From Paenibacillus sp. VTT E-133291 (GTDB lineage Bacteria; Bacillota; Bacilli; Paenibacillales; Paenibacillaceae), in NCBI RefSeq assembly GCF_002264395.1, contig NZ_NFVA01000026.1, positions 1 through 64,000 on the forward strand: 64,000 bases of DNA. The letters run 5' to 3'. Made by a program: the position numbers and the translations under genes. This document shows positions 63,133 through 64,000 of the stretch, piece by piece; the first letter of the stretch is position 1, and each line of letters begins with the position of its first letter. The notes below the pieces were generated by a model. It was not told the origin of the DNA. It was given only the letters and a program-made list of their open reading frames with translations, and did no database searches.

Positions 63133-63579
63133 CTAGGAGAATCGTTTCTCAAGCTCGTAACAAAAACTTAGCGATTGATAACGGGCTACGCTGTAGCCCA
63201 ATTTTCGATAAAAGGCTAGCGCTGCTGCATTCCCTAGGTCGACGGATACCTTAGAACGATGACAACCGCGAGAAAGTGCAAATCTTTCTGCTCGATCCAT
63301 GAGCATATTTCCCAAGTGTTTTCGCCGAGCATCTGGTGCAATGGCTAGCATATCGATGTAGAGTAAATCCCCATGCAACAAAAAATGGACAAACCCGTTT
63401 GGATCGCTTTCATAGTCGGGACAGGTGACAAGGGTGATTCCGTGTCCCAGACGACGGGGCAAATCCTTTTTGATTTTAGTGATTTCAGTTTGCGGCAGAT
63501 GAGATAATGGAACGAGCTGTCGCTCGATTAAATCAAAAATAACAACGTCATCCTGCTTCGGTCGACGATAACGAATCAT
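63133..63579 (-). CDS. GNAT-family N-acetyltransferase
   Basis: A 148-residue GNAT protein: IDMLAIAPDARRKHLGNMLM is the acetyl-CoA-binding motif and ALAFYRKLGYSVARY the C-terminal motif. The start is the ATG at 63579, after GAAAGGGG. The substrate is unknown. Confidence 0.88.
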   Translation of the reverse strand: MIRYRRPKQDDVVIFDLIERQLVPLSHLPQTEITKIKKDLPRRLGHGITLVTCPDYESDPNGFVHFLLHGDLLYIDMLAIAPDARRKHLGNMLMDRAERFALSRGCHRSKVSVDLGNAAALAFYRKLGYSVARYQSLSFCYELEKRFS

Positions 63580-63684
63580 AGAGCGTCCCCTTTCCACGCA
63601 TTGTCGTACATCATATGTTGGGAGAAGGGCAGGCGTTCCGAGAGGGTAGAAGCAGGAGTTGTGACAATTTTAAAAATATGGGTA

Positions 63685-63713
63685 TTGACTATCCGTGTTA
63701 GGAATCATATAAT
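63685..63713 (+). promoter_or_regulatory. Sigma-A promoter of the T-box transcript
   Basis: TTGACT (63685-63690) and TATAAT (63708-63713) with a 17-base spacer. Confidence 0.85.
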
Positions 63714-63721
63714 GTGTCTAA

Positions 63722-64000
63722 ACATTTTAACGAACATACATGTATCGGCAATGATGAGGACGAAGTTTTAAGGGCTCTTTTGCTCAGAGAGTGTGAGGAT
63801 TTGCTGCAACCTCCACCGGAATCCCTTATATACGAGCTCACCTCGGAGCTGTTTCCCTGAAAGGTCCACTGGCTAGAGTGGTGGAATTATTAGGGGGAAT
63901 CGTTTAGTCCGCGTTACGGACTTCAGGTTACAGAGATTAGGGCCCTTGCCTACATCGATGGATTTTTGTATACCTGATAAGGTGTTGCATCGCGAGATGT
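63722..64000 (+). promoter_or_regulatory. T-box leader, apparent leucine (CUC) specifier, cut by the window end
   Basis: The leader shows T-box stem I features: CTCAGAGAGTG, the GAGGATTTGCTGCAACCTC hairpin, and a specifier region GAGCTCACCTCGGAGC in which CTC (63837-63839) falls at the expected specifier place. The later TCCGCGTTACGGACT is a common middle stem. At the end AAGGTGTTGCATCGCGAG looks like a variant of the T-box antiterminator sequence. The controlled gene lies beyond 64000 and is likely leuS or a branched-chain amino acid gene. It would be switched on when tRNA-Leu is uncharged. Confidence 0.72.

Overview
The window reads as chromosomal DNA of a spore-forming, low-to-mid GC Gram-positive, most likely Paenibacillus or a close relative. 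The reasons are a gerA-type germination operon, B. subtilis-type gene pairs and blocks (yclNOPQ, ytqA-ytqB, yqkE, nupNOPQ, infC-rpmI-rplT), strong AGGAGG-like ribosome sites with frequent GTG/TTG starts, and Firmicute RNA switches (preQ1-I, L20 leader, T-box). I found no rRNA, tRNA, CRISPR array, prophage or intact insertion sequence. No database search was run. Family names come from recognised motifs and gene order.

Layout. 1-2.9 kb: a chemoreceptor (minus strand) and a YhhQ-type queuosine-precursor transporter behind a preQ1-I riboswitch whose 3' end holds the ribosome site. 3.0-10.6 kb: a tightly overlapping nine-gene operon with an acyl-CoA ligase, thiolase, split MaoC hydratase, SDR ketoreductase, an ECF transporter core (A, A', T) and a FabK/nitronate-monooxygenase-like flavoprotein. 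This is the most unusual block: on paper it is a full CoA-linked chain-elongation (reverse beta-oxidation) set joined to a vitamin-type importer core. 10.7-17.1 kb is more accessory: an alpha/beta hydrolase lacking its catalytic His, a two-kinase hybrid sensor, a broken AlkD-like gene and a DUF6138-like protein. 17.7-21.3 kb: peptidase, SDR, acetyltransferase, HxlR regulator and YqkE. 21.3-25.3 kb: a Fur-box-controlled siderophore importer (yclNOPQ). 25.4-27.1 kb: an ECF sigma factor and its membrane anti-sigma factor.

27.3-38.5 kb holds single genes and small operons: phosphodiesterase, acetyltransferases, HAD phosphatase, a seven-repeat RCC1/BLIP-II-like propeller, ApbE, GT2 glycosyltransferase, FrnE-like DsbA protein, oleate hydratase with a TetR gene upstream, and an RluA-type pseudouridine synthase. 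38.6-42.7 kb: the gerA-B-C germination operon plus a small fourth membrane gene. 42.9-46.7 kb: recQ with a B12/radical-SAM gene. 46.9-50.5 kb: lipase-like hydrolase, manA, and the tRNA-modification pair ytqB (mnmM)/ytqA. 50.8-53.7 kb: a small unknown protein, trmB, a UgtP-like glycolipid synthase and a PAP2 phosphatase. 54.1-56.8 kb: a membrane glycosyltransferase, then infC-rpmI-rplT with an L20-type leader and an ATC start for infC. 56.9-62.6 kb: YkhA-like thioesterase and the nupNOPQ nucleoside importer. The right end has a Gly/Tyr-rich protein, an acetyltransferase, and a T-box leader (apparent CUC leucine specifier) for a gene outside the window.

Working links: the ECF core presumably energises a substrate-binding S subunit encoded elsewhere; the sigma/anti-sigma pair is probably self-regulated; nupN is separated from nupOPQ by two hairpins without U-tracts, which suggests unequal dosage of binding protein and translocator; and the ger, ytq, inf and nup blocks keep gene order familiar from Bacillus.
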